Assembly: GCA_013152945.1 (NCBI GenBank)
Contig: JAADFL010000076.1
Span: 1-6,103 of the forward strand
Direction: 5' to 3'
DNA from: Deltaproteobacteria bacterium
Lineage (GTDB): Bacteria; Myxococcota_A; JAADFL01
DNA length: 6,103 nucleotides
In this document: piece by piece, positions 5,602-6,103 of the stretch
How the letters are laid out: each line of letters begins with the position of its first letter
How positions within the stretch are numbered: position 1 is the first letter of the stretch
Notes under the pieces: model-generated
The model's database searches: none
Told to the model about the DNA's origin: nothing
Seen by the model: only the letters and a program-made list of their open reading frames with translations
Program-made: the position numbers and the translations under genes

Positions 5602-5625
5602 TCCCCTCCCTTATCCCCTCCCTTA
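5602..5625 (-). promoter_or_regulatory. duplicated ribosome-binding region and RNA G-quadruplex motif before the acyltransferase
   Basis: On the plus strand TCCCCTCCCTTA occurs twice in perfect tandem (5602-5613, 5614-5625). In the minus-strand mRNA this reads as two purine-rich Shine-Dalgarno copies. Together they contain GGGAGGGGATAAGGGAGGGG, four G-tracts with loops of 1, about 4-5 and 1 bases. The last tract is two bases from the ATG at 5600. Folding would hide the ribosome-binding site, so a translational switch is possible. The pattern is observed and the switch is inferred. Confidence 0.6.
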
Positions 5626-5644
5626 CCTGGTCATTTTGCCTTTA

Positions 5645-6103
5645 CTACCTCTTCCTCTTGAGTAAGGCAAGGCCAATAAAGGCCATTACCAGCAATCCGC
5701 CGGATCCACCTGCATGCGTCGAACAACCGCAGCCATCTGAATTGACCTTGGAAAGATCTATAGTGAATGCAAACAAACCCGACCATGGTCCGGCTGCATC
5801 GTGTTCATCCACGGCTCTGGCCTTCCATACATAGGAGCCTGCACTCGGCAGAGGAACATCGGGTTGCCATAAAGTCTGGCCTGCATTACCGGCTTTCACT
5901 TTACCGGAGGAAGCAACCGCTGTGGAGTCACCTCTGCCAGGATATACTTCGAACTCATAGAATACCTTGTCACCGTCAGGATCAGAAACATTTTCCAATT
6001 TAAATGCAGGAGTCAATACCCGGACTCTTTCCCCGTTTCCAGGACTCAATAGATCAGGTGATGTCTGTGGCGGATGATTCGTGCTTCCGGTATCCGTATC
6101 CGT
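5645..6103 (-). CDS. C-terminal part of a MYXO-CTERM-tailed surface protein (5' end outside window)
   Basis: The frame stays open to the window edge, so only the last 152 residues are present and the true start lies beyond 6103. A TTG at 6049 is inside the gene and is not its start. The visible part begins with a Thr/Asp/Pro-rich linker (TDTDTGSTNHPPQTSPDLLSP). A fibronectin-III or cadherin-like beta-sandwich follows, with a DPDGD calcium-type loop, YEFEVYPG, and SYVWKARAVDEHDAAGPWS near its end. The tail is GCGCSTHAGGSGG, a hydrophobic run LLVMAFIGLALL, and KRKR. This is the three-part MYXO-CTERM sorting signal of myxobacterial surface proteins, where the Cys is thought to be lipidated and the helix removed by a dedicated protease. 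The stop is 44 bp before the acyltransferase, so co-transcription is possible, although the functions look unrelated. Confidence 0.8.
   Translation of the reverse strand, partial: TDTDTGSTNHPPQTSPDLLSPGNGERVRVLTPAFKLENVSDPDGDKVFYEFEVYPGRGDSTAVASSGKVKAGNAGQTLWQPDVPLPSAGSYVWKARAVDEHDAAGPWSGLFAFTIDLSKVNSDGCGCSTHAGGSGGLLVMAFIGLALLKRKR

Noticed and set aside
5394-5834. Plus-strand 146-codon frame across the acyltransferase start
   Set aside because: It is antisense to two supported genes and to the duplicated ribosome-binding region, with no family resemblance.
6047-6049. TTG at 6049 as the start of the MYXO-CTERM protein
   Set aside because: The frame is open to the window edge with a typical linker sequence upstream and there is no ribosome-binding site; this is an internal Leu codon.

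Overview
The window most resembles a Myxococcota-like or other deltaproteobacterial genome. The best taxonomic clue is a truncated surface protein at the right edge. It ends in a MYXO-CTERM-type tail: a Gly-Cys-Gly-Cys motif, a short hydrophobic helix and a terminal Lys/Arg cluster. The three-gene phospholipid cassette next to it also fits what I recall of myxobacterial gene order. By eye, base composition is only about half G+C, well below cultured myxobacteria, so a less-studied or uncultured lineage is likely. No mobile elements, CRISPR arrays, tRNA or rRNA genes were seen.

Layout. Positions 1-257 are non-coding: an A/T-rich stretch with an 18-bp A/T palindrome, then a very G-rich block just past the 3' end of panD. 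Positions 258-641 (minus) are a complete, well-conserved panD (aspartate 1-decarboxylase; beta-alanine for pantothenate and CoA). Positions 642-1008 are a divergent intergenic region with two candidate back-to-back promoters and a 10-bp tandem repeat in the panD leader. Positions 1009-2004 (plus) encode a probable lipoprotein with an NTF2-like domain, a charged helical linker, a beta-sandwich-like domain and a strongly basic tail. It converges on a four-gene minus-strand run that occupies the rest of the window.

The minus-strand run reads from right to left. First is the C-terminal part of the MYXO-CTERM protein (5645 to the edge). After 44 bp comes a PlsB-like glycerol-3-phosphate acyltransferase (4005-5600). 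It overlaps by 4 bp (ATGA) a GpsA-like glycerol-3-phosphate dehydrogenase homologue (3001-4008). Last, 19 bp on, is a HAD phosphatase of the APP1/DUF2183 type (2052-2981). Taken at face value, the last three would make glycerol-3-phosphate, acylate it, and dephosphorylate phosphatidate to diacylglycerol.

The main surprise is that the GpsA-like protein keeps the Rossmann fold and several conserved blocks but has lost the catalytic Lys-Asn pair (now Ser-Pro) and the substrate-phosphate-binding Arg-Asn pair (now Asp-Asp). It is therefore probably not an ordinary glycerol-3-phosphate dehydrogenase. The acyltransferase also lacks the near-invariant Glu of motif III. Its ribosome-binding region is a perfect 12-bp tandem duplication that forms a G-quadruplex motif in the mRNA, two bases from the start codon. 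Together these suggest a specialised, possibly regulatory, lipid module rather than housekeeping phospholipid synthesis.
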